Assembly (NCBI GenBank): GCA_041739345.1
Contig: JBGSNZ010000024.1
Location: forward strand, 40,345-104,344
Origin: DIGJ01 sp041739345
Lineage (GTDB): Bacteria > Bacillota > Clostridia > Lachnospirales > Lachnospiraceae
Direction of reading: 5' to 3'
DNA: 64,000 nt
The stretch's first letter is position 1. Each line of letters opens with the position of its first letter. A model generated the notes under the pieces. It did not search any database, was not told the DNA's origin, and was given only the letters and a program-made list of their open reading frames with translations. Position numbers and translations under genes: made by a program. Shown here piece after piece: positions 1 through 9,624 of this stretch.

Positions 1-1674
1 AATGCAACAAAAGAAGATTTAACGGTAAAGGTTTCAGGTGGCAGAAAAGAAGTTGTTGATTATGTCAACAGTATTCAAAATGCAATCAATTCTCAAACAG
101 GTAATGACCTTCCAGTTTCAGCATTCACAGATTATGTGGATGGTACACTTCCTGCAGGTTCTGCAGCATATGAAAAACGTGGTATTGCAATTGATGTTCC
201 TTCATGGAATCCGGATAATTGTATCCAGTGTAACTTCTGTTCTTATGTTTGCCCACATGCAGTAATTCGTCCAATGGCTATGGATGAAGCACAGGCGGCC
301 GCTGCACCAGAAGGTTCCACGATGGATATGACTGGTATGCCTGGTCATAAATTTGCAATCACGGTATCCGTACTTGACTGTACAGGATGCGGATCTTGCG
401 TGAATGTGTGTCCTGGTAAGAAGGGTGAAAAGGCCCTTTTACTAAAACCGATTGAAACTCAGTTTGAAGCACAAAAGATGTCTGACTACTGTAAGTCGAT
501 AGAAACTCCGGCAGCAGTTACGGACAAATTCAAAATAACTTCTGTGAAGGGAAGCCAGTTTTATCAGCCGTTACTTGAGTACTCTGGAGCTTGTGCAGGT
601 TGCGGTGAGACACCTTATGCTAAATTAATGACCCAATTATTTGGTAATAGAATGTACATTGCGAATGCAACGGGATGTTCTTCCATCTGGGGAGGGTCTT
701 CGCCAGCTTCACCATATACTGTAAATAAAGAAGGTAAGGGTCCTGCCTGGGCTAACTCCTTATTTGAAGACAATGCGGAGTACGGATTTGGTATGCAGTT
801 AGCACAAAAAGCATTAAGAAAACGTGTTACTAACTCGGCTGAAAACTTATTAAAAGTTGCTGAAAAAGACACTGTAAAAGCTGCACTTTTAAAATACTTG
901 GCAACCATAGATTCGAGTACAGAAAACGGACCTGCCACAAACGAAATGATAAAAGAATTGGAAGCTTGTGGATGTGGCAATGAAGAAGCAGTTACTATTT
1001 TAAAGAATAAAGATTTTGCTGCTAAGAAATCCCAGTGGATCCTTGGTGGTGATGGATGGGCTTACGATATCGGTTTTGGTGGTGTTGACCATGTTCTTGC
1101 AAGCGGACAAGATGTTAATATATTAGTATTTGATACCGAAGTTTACTCAAACACAGGTGGACAATCTTCAAAAGCTACACCTACTGGAGCAATTGCTCAG
1201 TTTGCAGCTGCGGGTAAAGAAGTTAAGAAAAAAGACTTAGCAGCAATTGCTATGAGCTATGGCTATGTGTATGTCGCACAAATTGCTCAGGGTGCTGATT
1301 ACAATCAGTGCGTAAAAGCATTTGTGGAAGCAGAAAATTATCCGGGACCATCTATTATCATTGCGTATGCTCCATGTATTAACCATGGGATTAAAGCTGG
1401 TATGGGATCTGCACAGACTGAGGAAAAACGTGCGGTTGAATCAGGTTATTGGCACCTGTTCCGCTTTGATCCACGCCTTGCAGAAGAAGGAAAGAACCCA
1501 TTCCAGTTAGACTCAAAAGAGCCTTCTGCAAGCTATCAAGACTTCATACTAAGTGAAGTTCGTTACAACAGACTGTCTCGTTCTAACCCAGAAAGAGCAA
1601 AAATGCTGTTTGAAAAAGCGGAGAAAGATGCAAAAGAAAAGTATGTTGCGCTTGCTCAAAAAGCTGGCAAATAA
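1..1674 (+). CDS. nifJ: Pyruvate:ferredoxin (flavodoxin) oxidoreductase, C-terminal part (5' end outside window)
   Basis: The enzyme oxidatively decarboxylates pyruvate to acetyl-CoA and CO2 and reduces ferredoxin; it is cytoplasmic and central to anaerobic fermentation. The frame is open from base 1, so about 557 C-terminal residues of a family of roughly 1170 are present. The sequence shows two 4Fe-4S motifs (CIQCNFCSYVCP and CTGCGSCVNVCP), then CAGCGETPY, which supplies cysteines for the third cluster, and a thiamine-diphosphate domain with GDGWAYDIGFGG and NTGGQSSKATPTGA. This order is that of single-chain PFOR. A hairpin terminator follows the stop, so this is probably the end of its transcript. 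No disruption is seen. Identification is secure; only the missing 5' end is unknown. Confidence 0.97.
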   Translation, partial: NATKEDLTVKVSGGRKEVVDYVNSIQNAINSQTGNDLPVSAFTDYVDGTLPAGSAAYEKRGIAIDVPSWNPDNCIQCNFCSYVCPHAVIRPMAMDEAQAAAAPEGSTMDMTGMPGHKFAITVSVLDCTGCGSCVNVCPGKKGEKALLLKPIETQFEAQKMSDYCKSIETPAAVTDKFKITSVKGSQFYQPLLEYSGACAGCGETPYAKLMTQLFGNRMYIANATGCSSIWGGSSPASPYTVNKEGKGPAWANSLFEDNAEYGFGMQLAQKALRKRVTNSAENLLKVAEKDTVKAALLKYLATIDSSTENGPATNEMIKELEACGCGNEEAVTILKNKDFAAKKSQWILGGDGWAYDIGFGGVDHVLASGQDVNILVFDTEVYSNTGGQSSKATPTGAIAQFAAAGKEVKKKDLAAIAMSYGYVYVAQIAQGADYNQCVKAFVEAENYPGPSIIIAYAPCINHGIKAGMGSAQTEEKRAVESGYWHLFRFDPRLAEEGKNPFQLDSKEPSASYQDFILSEVRYNRLSRSNPERAKMLFEKAEKDAKEKYVALAQKAGK

Positions 1675-1692
1675 TATAGTTATAAATATAAG

Positions 1693-1719
1693 GAGGTCGA
1701 CAAAAGTCGGCCTCTTTTT
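1693..1719 (+). terminator. Rho-independent terminator of nifJ
   Basis: A 9-bp stem (GAGGTCGAC with GTCGGCCTC, one G-U pair) has an AAAA loop and runs into a T tract, 18 bases after the nifJ stop codon. Confidence 0.9.
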
Positions 1720-1730
1720 GTATGAAAATA

Positions 1731-1790
1731 TGCCATTCTCATTAAATGGCACTTCACATAACCTAAAGAAATCTTTAGGTTATGTGAAGT
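1731..1790. repeat. Two adjacent hairpins, the second a perfect 18-bp inverted repeat
   Basis: GCCATT/AATGGC (1731-1749) is followed directly by a perfect inverted repeat with arms 1751-1768 and 1773-1790 around an AAAT loop. The tail TTATCTTT is only weakly T-rich. It could be a second terminator or a regulatory structure in the leader of the SLH gene that starts at 1865. Confidence 0.7.
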
Positions 1791-1864
1791 TTATCTTTAG
1801 AATTCTTATTTATAGTAATATAGGACGCAATTTTAGAAATGGATTAAGGAAGTGAGGAGTTAGA

Positions 1865-3745
1865 ATGAAACAAACAGTTAAAAGGTATTTTATATTACTA
1901 AGTTTTTCTTTATTTCTATTCGTTATAATAAATACCACAAAAGCTATGGCAGCAGAGCAAAGTATATTTTCTGTTTTTGGAATGGGTGAATTAGCGGATA
2001 AGGGAAAAGAGGAAACAGTTACTAGGGAACAATTCGCAAAAATGATTGTTTATCTTTCGGGTGAAGATGTTGATATTCAAAATGACTTGGAAACGATATA
2101 TCCAGATATGAAAAAAAACAAGGTATATTCTTCGTATGTAAACATGGTGACATTGAAAGGTTGGATGTCTGGAAATGTCTCAGGAGAGTTTAAACCAAAA
2201 CAAGCGATAAAAATATTAGATGCAGCAAGAGCAGCCGCAGCTATGTTAGGTTATGGAACAAAAGAAGACGGAAGCAGTTATTCACAAAAAGATATTATGA
2301 ATCTTTATTATGAGAATAATCTCAATAAAAATATAAAATCTAGTACAAAAAGAAGTTTAACTTATCAGGACGTGGAGCAGTTATTTTTTAATATGCTAAT
2401 GACAAAAACAAAAGCAGGTACAACCTATTTTGAAACATTAGGTGGAAAAATTAGAGAAGATGGAAGTCTAAACATCGGTTCCTTTTTAAAACAAAAATTA
2501 AGAGGTCCTGTTGTAGGAACGATTGACTGGAAAAGTGAACTTCCATTTTCAATCAAAAACAAGAAATTATATGTAAATGAAAGTGAAGTAAAAAAATATC
2601 AAGAAACTAAAAATGATGTTGTATATTATGATCTTCGAAACAAAAGTGTTTGGATTTATAAAAATCAAGTGGAAGGAACCTTGCAAAGTATCAGCCCCAA
2701 TCGAAGAAATCCACAAAATATTACCGTTGACGGAGAGGTCTTTACGATTGAAACATCACAAGTAAAACAATTCCTCTCAAAAAGGGGACAAGATTTATTA
2801 AATACGAAAGTGACGTTGATTTTAGGAGTTAAGGAAGAAGTGGCAGGTATACTATCCGATATGACGCTGGATGGAAGTTTTACAGGAGTTATTCTAAAAA
2901 TCGGAACAAAGACAAATGGAAACAAAGAAAATAAGGATTTGCTTAATAAATATATGGTTGTAATAGATAAAGATGGAAAGGAACATACAATCTTATTTCC
3001 GTATAAAAGTACCTTATACAGAAATTACGATGTTGTAAAAGTAACGGGACAAGATGGTACTACGCTAATCGAAACACAAATACCTTCAAATGGTTTATTA
3101 TGTGGGAAATCCATAGATACAAAAAACAAGTTAATCGGAGACTCAAAAATAGCAAAAGATGTAACTGTGATTGATATAGGTAAAGAATCAGCAAAAGTGA
3201 TTCCATTACAAAAGATTTCAGGAATGAAGCTGACAGCCGGTCAAATTCTTTATTATGAAACAAATGAAGCGGGTGAAATTAGTAGTATTTTCCTTAGGAA
3301 TGTAGCAGGAAGAGAAGAAAATCATGTACTGATTACCAAATTGAAACCAAGCTATGATAGTAAAGGAGAACCCTATGAATGCGAGGTTGTCTATTTTTCC
3401 AATGGAGTAGAAAAGACAAAAAACATGCCTATAGAAAAAGTAGAAAGTCTGATACAAATAGGACGAGCATATCGATTGGAAGAATTTGCAGATGAAAGTT
3501 TTATTTTTTATCGTGAAGACGATTACGAAGTAAAGAAAATAATGGGTAAGAAGATGATAGGAACAGATTTAAGCTATGAAATATCAGATAACCTTCAGGT
3601 ATATTATAGAGCAGTTGATGGAACTTATTTTAAAACAGAACTGGACCGTGTGAGTGACCTAAATAACTATAAATTACAAGCATTCTGTGACAAAAATGCG
3701 ACCCAGATAAAAACAGTTTCCATTATTCTGGCAACGGATCGATAA
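1865..3745 (+). CDS. Secreted S-layer homology (SLH) domain protein
   Basis: This 626-residue protein has an N-terminal signal sequence (charged start, hydrophobic stretch about residues 8-25, cleavage near AMA-AEQ). Residues about 35-150 look like one to two SLH repeats (TVTREQFAKMIVYLSG, then a segment ending around GWMSGN), which normally anchor proteins to cell-wall polymer. The remaining 450 or so residues look beta-rich and contain no domain I can name. A GAGGAG ribosome site lies 5 bases before the ATG. The membrane-fusion gene starts 11 bases after the stop, so it probably heads the exporter operon and may be an extracytoplasmic partner of the exporter. No catalytic motif was recognised. 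SLH assignment is likely; the function is unknown. Confidence 0.8.
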   Translation: MKQTVKRYFILLSFSLFLFVIINTTKAMAAEQSIFSVFGMGELADKGKEETVTREQFAKMIVYLSGEDVDIQNDLETIYPDMKKNKVYSSYVNMVTLKGWMSGNVSGEFKPKQAIKILDAARAAAAMLGYGTKEDGSSYSQKDIMNLYYENNLNKNIKSSTKRSLTYQDVEQLFFNMLMTKTKAGTTYFETLGGKIREDGSLNIGSFLKQKLRGPVVGTIDWKSELPFSIKNKKLYVNESEVKKYQETKNDVVYYDLRNKSVWIYKNQVEGTLQSISPNRRNPQNITVDGEVFTIETSQVKQFLSKRGQDLLNTKVTLILGVKEEVAGILSDMTLDGSFTGVILKIGTKTNGNKENKDLLNKYMVVIDKDGKEHTILFPYKSTLYRNYDVVKVTGQDGTTLIETQIPSNGLLCGKSIDTKNKLIGDSKIAKDVTVIDIGKESAKVIPLQKISGMKLTAGQILYYETNEAGEISSIFLRNVAGREENHVLITKLKPSYDSKGEPYECEVVYFSNGVEKTKNMPIEKVESLIQIGRAYRLEEFADESFIFYREDDYEVKKIMGKKMIGTDLSYEISDNLQVYYRAVDGTYFKTELDRVSDLNNYKLQAFCDKNATQIKTVSIILATDR

Positions 3746-3755
3746 GGAGAAGAAA

Positions 3756-5372
3756 GTGAAAATAATGAAAAAAATGAGTAAGAAGAAAAAAATCATAATT
3801 GTAATTTTAATGTTTGCAATTTTAATAATCTCTTTGTTTGCATTTTGGAAAAAAGGAAGTGCAAAAAATAGTAATCAGGAAGGGTATACAACACAAGAAG
3901 TTACAAAAAAAGATATCAAGGAAATGATTACAACAACCGGTAAAGTATCGGCACTTAATTCATATTCCGTTTGGCCCTTATCCGGAATAGAAGGAAAAGT
4001 AACCTATTCTGATTTTGAAGTAGGCGATACGGTGAAGAAAGGACAGGTTTTGTATCGGATAGCAACCGACAGTTTGGATAGTAAGATAAAGACGGCAAAA
4101 GAAAATTTGGCCCGAAAGAAAAGAAGCTATGCACGCACAAAAAAAACAACACAGACAACACTTGAAAAATATAATAGTTACAGTGTATTAGCGAATAAAG
4201 ATGGGTACATAAAAAATATTGATACAAAGGTAGGAGATACGATTACAGAAGGAAGTACAATAATAGGAAAACTTTATAATAACAAAAAAATGAAGCTATT
4301 AGTTCCGTTTTCTGCAAACCTTGTATCGAACAAAACAATTGGGGAAAAAGCAAGTGTAATATTGTCATTTTCAGGTGAAAAATTGAAAGGCAAGGTAATA
4401 AAAGTAAATGATTATAAAGAAAAGATGAGCCAGAATCGTGTGGTTCGCTATGTGACAATCGAAGTAAATAATCCAGGAGGTATTTCAACAAATGATAAAG
4501 CAAGTGCGAAAATAGGGGATTCCTATGGTAGCGACGAAGGACTATTTTCTCCAATGTATGAAGAAAATATGGTAGCTACTGTTTCGGGTGTAGTAGCATT
4601 TGTATCAGCAAAAGAAGGAAGTTATGTAAAAAAGGGAGATGTTATATTATCCATTAAAAAGGATTCTTTCATCACTTCGACGAATGAGGTAAATGAACAG
4701 CTAGAAAGTGCAAAATCTGCACTTGAAGAGGCAAAAGCGGAATTAAAAAGTCTAAATAAAAACAAGAAAGATTATGAAATTAAGTCTCCGATTGCTGGAA
4801 AAATTGTAAAAAAGAATGTGAAGCAAGGAGATATCATAAATGCGACAACCTCAAAAGATCCCCTTTGTTTAATTTACGATCTTTCTGCAATGAATTTTTC
4901 CATGATGATTGACGAAACGGATGTTCAAAAACTATGTGAAGGTCAGAAAATTGATATAACTGCAGACGCATTACCAAATGACAAATATGAAGGATTAATT
5001 ACCAGTATCAGTATTGAAGCGAATATAAGTGATGGTGGTGTCACGCAGTATCCAGTAACAGCACGCGTTGAGAAGTACGGTAAAATGTTGCCAGGAATGA
5101 ATGTGAGTGGAGAAGTTGTAGTAAAAGAAGTTAAAAATGCGATTACAATACCATCGAATGCCCTGATTCGTGGGAATTTTGTCTATGTAGAAGACGCAAA
5201 AGCAAAAGAAGAAACCGATGTACCAAACGGCTTTCGAAAGCAAGAAGTTACAATTGGCATTAGTAATGGAACCGATATTGAAGTGATGAAAGGATTATTA
5301 GAGGGTGATAAGGTTTATATGCCACAAGAAGTGATAGAAGATAATGGGGAAGAGATGAGCTATGAAGAGTAA
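3756..5372 (+). CDS. Membrane fusion (HlyD/MacA-family) subunit of an ABC exporter
   Basis: The 538-residue protein has one N-terminal membrane segment (about residues 9-27) followed by a periplasmic-adaptor-type architecture. It contains two lipoyl-like half motifs (VGDTVKKGQVLYRI and EGSYVKKGDVILSI), a central helical hairpin region rich in Lys and Glu (NEQLESAKSALEEAKAELK), and a beta-barrel segment near the C-terminus (ISDGGVTQYPVTARV). In Gram-positive bacteria such proteins work with MacB/YknYZ-like ABC transporters. The start is GTG at 3756, 4 to 10 bases after AAGGAGAAG; the ATG at 3765 is an alternative. The end overlaps the ATPase gene by 11 bases, which suggests translational coupling. 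Family assignment is firm; the exported substrate is unknown. Confidence 0.9.
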   Translation: MKIMKKMSKKKKIIIVILMFAILIISLFAFWKKGSAKNSNQEGYTTQEVTKKDIKEMITTTGKVSALNSYSVWPLSGIEGKVTYSDFEVGDTVKKGQVLYRIATDSLDSKIKTAKENLARKKRSYARTKKTTQTTLEKYNSYSVLANKDGYIKNIDTKVGDTITEGSTIIGKLYNNKKMKLLVPFSANLVSNKTIGEKASVILSFSGEKLKGKVIKVNDYKEKMSQNRVVRYVTIEVNNPGGISTNDKASAKIGDSYGSDEGLFSPMYEENMVATVSGVVAFVSAKEGSYVKKGDVILSIKKDSFITSTNEVNEQLESAKSALEEAKAELKSLNKNKKDYEIKSPIAGKIVKKNVKQGDIINATTSKDPLCLIYDLSAMNFSMMIDETDVQKLCEGQKIDITADALPNDKYEGLITSISIEANISDGGVTQYPVTARVEKYGKMLPGMNVSGEVVVKEVKNAITIPSNALIRGNFVYVEDAKAKEETDVPNGFRKQEVTIGISNGTDIEVMKGLLEGDKVYMPQEVIEDNGEEMSYEE

Positions 5373-6075
5373 AGATATATTGATTGAATTAAAAGAAGTA
5401 TGCAAATATTATCAAATTGGTGAAGAAGAAGTGCGTGCCAATGATGGAATTAATTTAACAATTTGCAAAGGAGAGTTTGTTGCTATCATTGGTAAGTCAG
5501 GAAGCGGAAAATCGACAACCATGAACATAATAGGTGCCCTTGATGTACCCACAAGTGGAGAATACTGGATGCAAGGAACGAATGTTAGCCATATGAAGGA
5601 CGATGAATTGGCAGCTATCCGAAATAAAATGATAGGCTTTATTTTTCAACAATATTATTTGCTTTCTAAATTGAGTGTAATTGAGAATGTTGAGTTGCCA
5701 CTTTTATATGCAGGGGTTGATTTTGTTGATCGAAAACAAAGAGCAATGCAAGCACTCCAGGAAGTCGGACTTGAAGAAAAATGGAACAAATATCCAAAGC
5801 AGTTATCGGGAGGACAACAGCAAAGAGTTTCTATTGCCAGGGCACTAGCGGGAAGCCCCTCCCTAATTTTAGCAGATGAACCAACAGGAGCATTAGATTC
5901 AAAGACGACGAAAGATGTATTGAGCTTTTTGAAAAAGCTTCATGCAAAAGGAAATACCATTGTATTAATTACGCATGACCAGTCTGTTGCGTTACAAGCT
6001 GAACGCATTGTAAACCTAATAGATGGAAAAATTATTTTTGATGGTAATGTAGAAGACTATAAAAATCAAAATTAA
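5362..6075 (+). CDS. ABC transporter ATP-binding protein, MacB/LolD type
   Basis: This 237-residue ATPase drives the exporter encoded by its neighbours. It shows Walker A (GKSGSGKST), Q-loop (IFQQYYLL), the ABC signature (LSGGQQQR), Walker B (LILADEPTGALD) and the H-loop (LITHDQ). The full ADEPTGALDS run and the length are typical of the MacB/LolD/YknY group that pairs with FtsX-type permeases. It overlaps the upstream fusion-protein gene by 11 bases and lies 21 bases from the permease gene, forming a three-gene transporter. Such systems export antimicrobial peptides, toxins or lipoproteins; which applies here cannot be read from the sequence. Confidence 0.95.
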   Translation: MKSKDILIELKEVCKYYQIGEEEVRANDGINLTICKGEFVAIIGKSGSGKSTTMNIIGALDVPTSGEYWMQGTNVSHMKDDELAAIRNKMIGFIFQQYYLLSKLSVIENVELPLLYAGVDFVDRKQRAMQALQEVGLEEKWNKYPKQLSGGQQQRVSIARALAGSPSLILADEPTGALDSKTTKDVLSFLKKLHAKGNTIVLITHDQSVALQAERIVNLIDGKIIFDGNVEDYKNQN

Positions 6076-6096
6076 GAAAGATAAGGTGAAATAAAC

Positions 6097-7269
6097 ATGA
6101 ATATTACGCAATCTTTTCGCCTGGCGATAAAAAGTATTCTGTCAAACCGCATGCGCTCTATATTAACTATGCTAGGGATGATCATAGGAGTTGCATCTGT
6201 TATTTTAATAGTGGGTCTTATGAAGGGAGTATCCAAGAAAATGGAGGGAAGCTATGCGGATATGGGAATCAACAGCATTAGTGTGTACGTTCAAAAGAAC
6301 GGTAATCGAATGATAACGGAAAAGGATATGTATCAGTTTTACAATGAAAACAGAGATTTAATTAAAGAAATTTCTCCATCATTGGAAACAAAATATGTAG
6401 CAAAAAATGCGGAGACAAAATTTAAAGCAAATGTAAAGGGAGTAAGTGAAAACTATGCACAAATTAAAACATTAAGTTTGGTGCAGGGGCGTTTTATAAA
6501 TTATGCAGATGTCTTATTACGACAAAATAACTGTGTGATCGGAGCATACGTGGAAGATAAGCTTTTTGGTAAGGGTAAAGGAATGGGTCAGACAATTAAA
6601 ATAAACGGCGAAAAGTTTCAAGTTGTTGGAAGAGTAAAGGAATTGGCGGGGCGGAAAAAAGGTTCAACAGATGATTGTATTTATATTGCGTACTCTAAGG
6701 TGCTTCGTATGAACAAAGTTACAGAAATTGATAGCTATGAAATGATGGCAGTTGACCCAACGTTAGCAGATCCTTTAGTTGCGAAACTTGAAAGCTGGCT
6801 TTATGAAAAAATAGGGAATCGCGATTATTTTTACGCTTTTAGTATGTCCTCCATGATTTCTTCGATGAATTCAACAATGAATATGTTAGCACTAGCACTT
6901 TCAGGTATTGCTGCAATTTCTTTGCTTGTAGCTGGTATCGGAATTATGAATATCATGTTAGTCTCCGTTACAGAAAGAACGCAGGAAATTGGAATTAGAA
7001 AATCACTAGGAGCACGACGAAGAGATATTTTGAATCAATTTATTATTGAAGCTGCAGCAGTAAGTGGAATTGGAGGATTAGTCGGGATACTGGTTGGTGT
7101 AATTCTAGTATTTTCAATTGGGAAATTAGCAAATATGCAGGCTTCTCCTAGTATGCCATCCATTTTGATTTCATTTACAGTGTCAGTCGCAACGGGAATC
7201 ATTTTTGGTTATATGCCAGCAAAAAAGGCAGCAATGTTAAATCCAATAGATGCTCTAAGAGGAGAATAA
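6097..7269 (+). CDS. ABC transporter permease, MacB/FtsX type
   Basis: This 390-residue membrane protein has one membrane segment near residues 20-42 (MLGMIIGVASVILIVGLM), a large extracytoplasmic domain (about 45-260) and three C-terminal segments. The conserved FtsX-type stretch TERTQEIGIRKSLGARRRDI follows the second segment. The protein ends in NPIDALRGE, the typical tail of MacB permeases. It should form a homodimer with two copies of the upstream ATPase and engage the fusion protein encoded at 3756. A weak AAGGTG site lies before the ATG. The response regulator starts 47 bases later, perhaps from its own promoter because a TATAAT occurs at 7273-7278. Confidence 0.93.
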   Translation: MNITQSFRLAIKSILSNRMRSILTMLGMIIGVASVILIVGLMKGVSKKMEGSYADMGINSISVYVQKNGNRMITEKDMYQFYNENRDLIKEISPSLETKYVAKNAETKFKANVKGVSENYAQIKTLSLVQGRFINYADVLLRQNNCVIGAYVEDKLFGKGKGMGQTIKINGEKFQVVGRVKELAGRKKGSTDDCIYIAYSKVLRMNKVTEIDSYEMMAVDPTLADPLVAKLESWLYEKIGNRDYFYAFSMSSMISSMNSTMNMLALALSGIAAISLLVAGIGIMNIMLVSVTERTQEIGIRKSLGARRRDILNQFIIEAAAVSGIGGLVGILVGVILVFSIGKLANMQASPSMPSILISFTVSVATGIIFGYMPAKKAAMLNPIDALRGE

Positions 7270-7316
7270 TGTTATAATAAGGTAATTGATAGATTTAAAG
7301 AAAGCGAGGTATTAAT

Positions 7317-8012
7317 TTGAACGATAAGATATTAGTAGCAGAAGATGATGAAGACATTGTTGAACTTTTAAAGTTATACATGGAAAATGAGGGATTTACG
7401 GTCTTTTCAGCTACCAATGGATTTGATGCCTTTGTGATTGCTAAAGAAGAAGAGATTGATTTGGCAGTGATTGATATTATGATGCCTCGCATGAATGGAT
7501 TTGAGTTAACAAAAAAGATAAGAGAAATTAGTAATATTCCGATTATCATTCTTTCTGCTAAAAACTTAGATAGTGACAAGATTCTTGGTCTCAATGTCGG
7601 TGCGGATGACTATCTGACCAAGCCTTTTAATCCGTTGGAAATTATTGCTCGCATTCATGCAAATTTACGGCGCTTTTATCGCTTTGGAGAAGGGTTGGAA
7701 ATAAAAAATAATAAACTTAAGGTAGGAGACTTAAGTTTAGATACAGAAACGCTCCTTCTTACCAAAGAAAAGACTGAAATTGCACTGACACCAATGGAAT
7801 ATAAAATATTAGCAATGCTTATGAAATCACCGGGAAGAGTCTACACAAAGGTACAGATTTATGAAAATATTAATGGTGAGTATTTTGAAAATGATGACAG
7901 TACATTAATGGTTCACATGTCCAAACTGAGAGAAAAAATTGAAGATAATAGCAAAAATCCAAAGTACATAAAAACCGTGCGCGGGGTGGGATATAAAATT
8001 GAAAAACAATAA
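7317..8012 (+). CDS. OmpR/PhoB-family response regulator
   Basis: This 231-residue DNA-binding response regulator has a receiver domain with the acidic pocket (EDD near residue 9), phospho-acceptor Asp53 in VIDIMMPRMNG and the conserved Lys in LTKPFNPLE. A winged-helix domain follows, from about residue 130 to the end (LTPMEYKILAMLM, TVRGVGYKIE). The start is TTG at 7317, preceded by AGCGAGG; no better start is in frame. The last 14 bases overlap the histidine kinase gene, so the two are co-translated. Its position directly downstream of a MacAB-like exporter suggests that it controls that exporter in response to a cell-envelope stress or peptide signal; this is inference. Confidence 0.95.
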   Translation: MNDKILVAEDDEDIVELLKLYMENEGFTVFSATNGFDAFVIAKEEEIDLAVIDIMMPRMNGFELTKKIREISNIPIIILSAKNLDSDKILGLNVGADDYLTKPFNPLEIIARIHANLRRFYRFGEGLEIKNNKLKVGDLSLDTETLLLTKEKTEIALTPMEYKILAMLMKSPGRVYTKVQIYENINGEYFENDDSTLMVHMSKLREKIEDNSKNPKYIKTVRGVGYKIEKQ

Positions 8013-9591
8013 AAAGAAACAAGAAAGTTTTTTTGGGTTACTAGTAAGAAATTACATTTATTTTACCTTGGTAATTGCTACGGTTTTATTGCTTCTTTTT
8101 ATTATTTTTACAATAATTACAGATAAAACTTTCATAGAGGCAAAACTTGAAAGATTGCCCAAGCAGATAAATCGGTTGCAGAGTGAACAATATAAAACGA
8201 TAGATGCACAAAAGTTATTTGGCCGCAATGGATACTTTGAAATACTCAACGAAGAAGGGATAATTACTTATAAAAGTAAGGTCAGTAAAAGAATTTCTTA
8301 TACCAGTGGAGAATTAGAATGTATTGCTGACTACGATTTAGGTGAAAGTATTATGCTAACAGAATATAAAACTAAAAATACAGAAACTAATTATTTGCTT
8401 CAGTATGCCAAGGATTCTGAGGATGGATATGAGAATATCGGTTTTTTGATTCTTGATTCGAAGTATCAAGTGATATTTGATAATATCGATACAAATCACA
8501 AGGCTTTCACAAAAGAAGAAATTGAGCTTCTTTATATGAAAAAATATGAAGTTAGAAAGTTGGCATTTACTACCCTAGATGGGAAAAAGCATACAATGGT
8601 AATGTACATTCACTATTTGGATTATGAAAGTTGGGAGAAAGCTTCTCATCTAATGATGTGGATTATTCCTATTTTTGTCGTGTGCTATGTTATAATGATT
8701 ATTACTTTTGTATTTATTCTAAACAAAAAAATAAAAATACCGTTGATGATGCTAAATGCAGCAATGCTTGATTTTGCCGAAGAAAAGCAAAATGGAGAAA
8801 TCTGCTATAGTGGACCTAAGGAGTTTGTACAAATATGTGAAAGCTTTAATAAGATGTCATCCTTACTTGTTGAGAGTGAAAAAGATAAGGAAAAACTAGC
8901 AATGGACAAGCAAAAGATGCTTGCTGATATTTCACACGATTTAAAAACACCGATTACGGTGATTAAAGGATATTCAAAAGCAATTTGCGATGGTATTATT
9001 GAGGAAAATAAAAAAGAACAGTACATAAAGACCATTTATCAAAAAGCAGATGATTTAACGGAGCTAATCAATACGTTCTATGAATATAATAAACTGGAAC
9101 ATCCCGATTTTTCCCTCGAATTTCAAAAGAAAGACATTTGTGAGGAAATAAGAGAATATCTAGCAATAAAATATGAAGAAATTGATAATAATGAATTTAT
9201 ATTAGAAGCAGATATCCCAGAAGGGAGAATTTTGGCATCGTTTGATTCAATTCAAATGAGGCGAGTTTATGATAATATAATAGGAAATGCAATGAAACAT
9301 AATAAAGCAGGAACTACAATATTCATTCAACTAAAAAAACAAGATGAAACGATTATCATTCGGATTGCAGATAATGGAGTCGGTATTCCAAAAGAAATGG
9401 AAAAGTACATTTTTGAACCATTTGTAGTAGGAGATGATTCAAGGAATAATAAACAAGGATCTGGTTTGGGACTTGCAATAGTCGATCGAGTAATTCGTGC
9501 ACATAATGGGACGATTCGATTGATGATACCGCCAAAGAAAAAATATAAAACAGAATTTAAAATAGTCTTACCGATTAAGCAGCAGGGCTGA
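7999..9591 (+). CDS. Membrane sensor histidine kinase
   Basis: This 530-residue kinase is the partner of the overlapping response regulator. Two membrane segments (about residues 18-41 and 222-245) flank an extracytoplasmic sensor domain of about 180 residues. They are followed by a HAMP-like linker, a HisKA segment with His313 in ISHDLKTPITVIKGY, and an ATPase domain (N box NAMKHN, G1 box IADNGVGIP, F box FEPF, G2 box GSGLGLAIV). The start is TTG at 7999, inside the end of the regulator gene, with a G-rich site just upstream. The sensor domain is much larger than in BceS-type kinases, so this is not a typical intramembrane bacitracin sensor. The ligand is unknown. Confidence 0.94.
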   Translation: MKNNKKKQESFFGLLVRNYIYFTLVIATVLLLLFIIFTIITDKTFIEAKLERLPKQINRLQSEQYKTIDAQKLFGRNGYFEILNEEGIITYKSKVSKRISYTSGELECIADYDLGESIMLTEYKTKNTETNYLLQYAKDSEDGYENIGFLILDSKYQVIFDNIDTNHKAFTKEEIELLYMKKYEVRKLAFTTLDGKKHTMVMYIHYLDYESWEKASHLMMWIIPIFVVCYVIMIITFVFILNKKIKIPLMMLNAAMLDFAEEKQNGEICYSGPKEFVQICESFNKMSSLLVESEKDKEKLAMDKQKMLADISHDLKTPITVIKGYSKAICDGIIEENKKEQYIKTIYQKADDLTELINTFYEYNKLEHPDFSLEFQKKDICEEIREYLAIKYEEIDNNEFILEADIPEGRILASFDSIQMRRVYDNIIGNAMKHNKAGTTIFIQLKKQDETIIIRIADNGVGIPKEMEKYIFEPFVVGDDSRNNKQGSGLGLAIVDRVIRAHNGTIRLMIPPKKKYKTEFKIVLPIKQQG

Positions 9592-9624
9592 GTAATAGAG
9601 ACTTGAAACGAAGGAGATTAAAAA

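Noticed and set aside
1553..1855. 100-codon + strand open frame over the end of nifJ and the following gap
   Set aside because: It overlaps nifJ in another frame, runs through a terminator and has no ribosome site or recognisable protein pattern.
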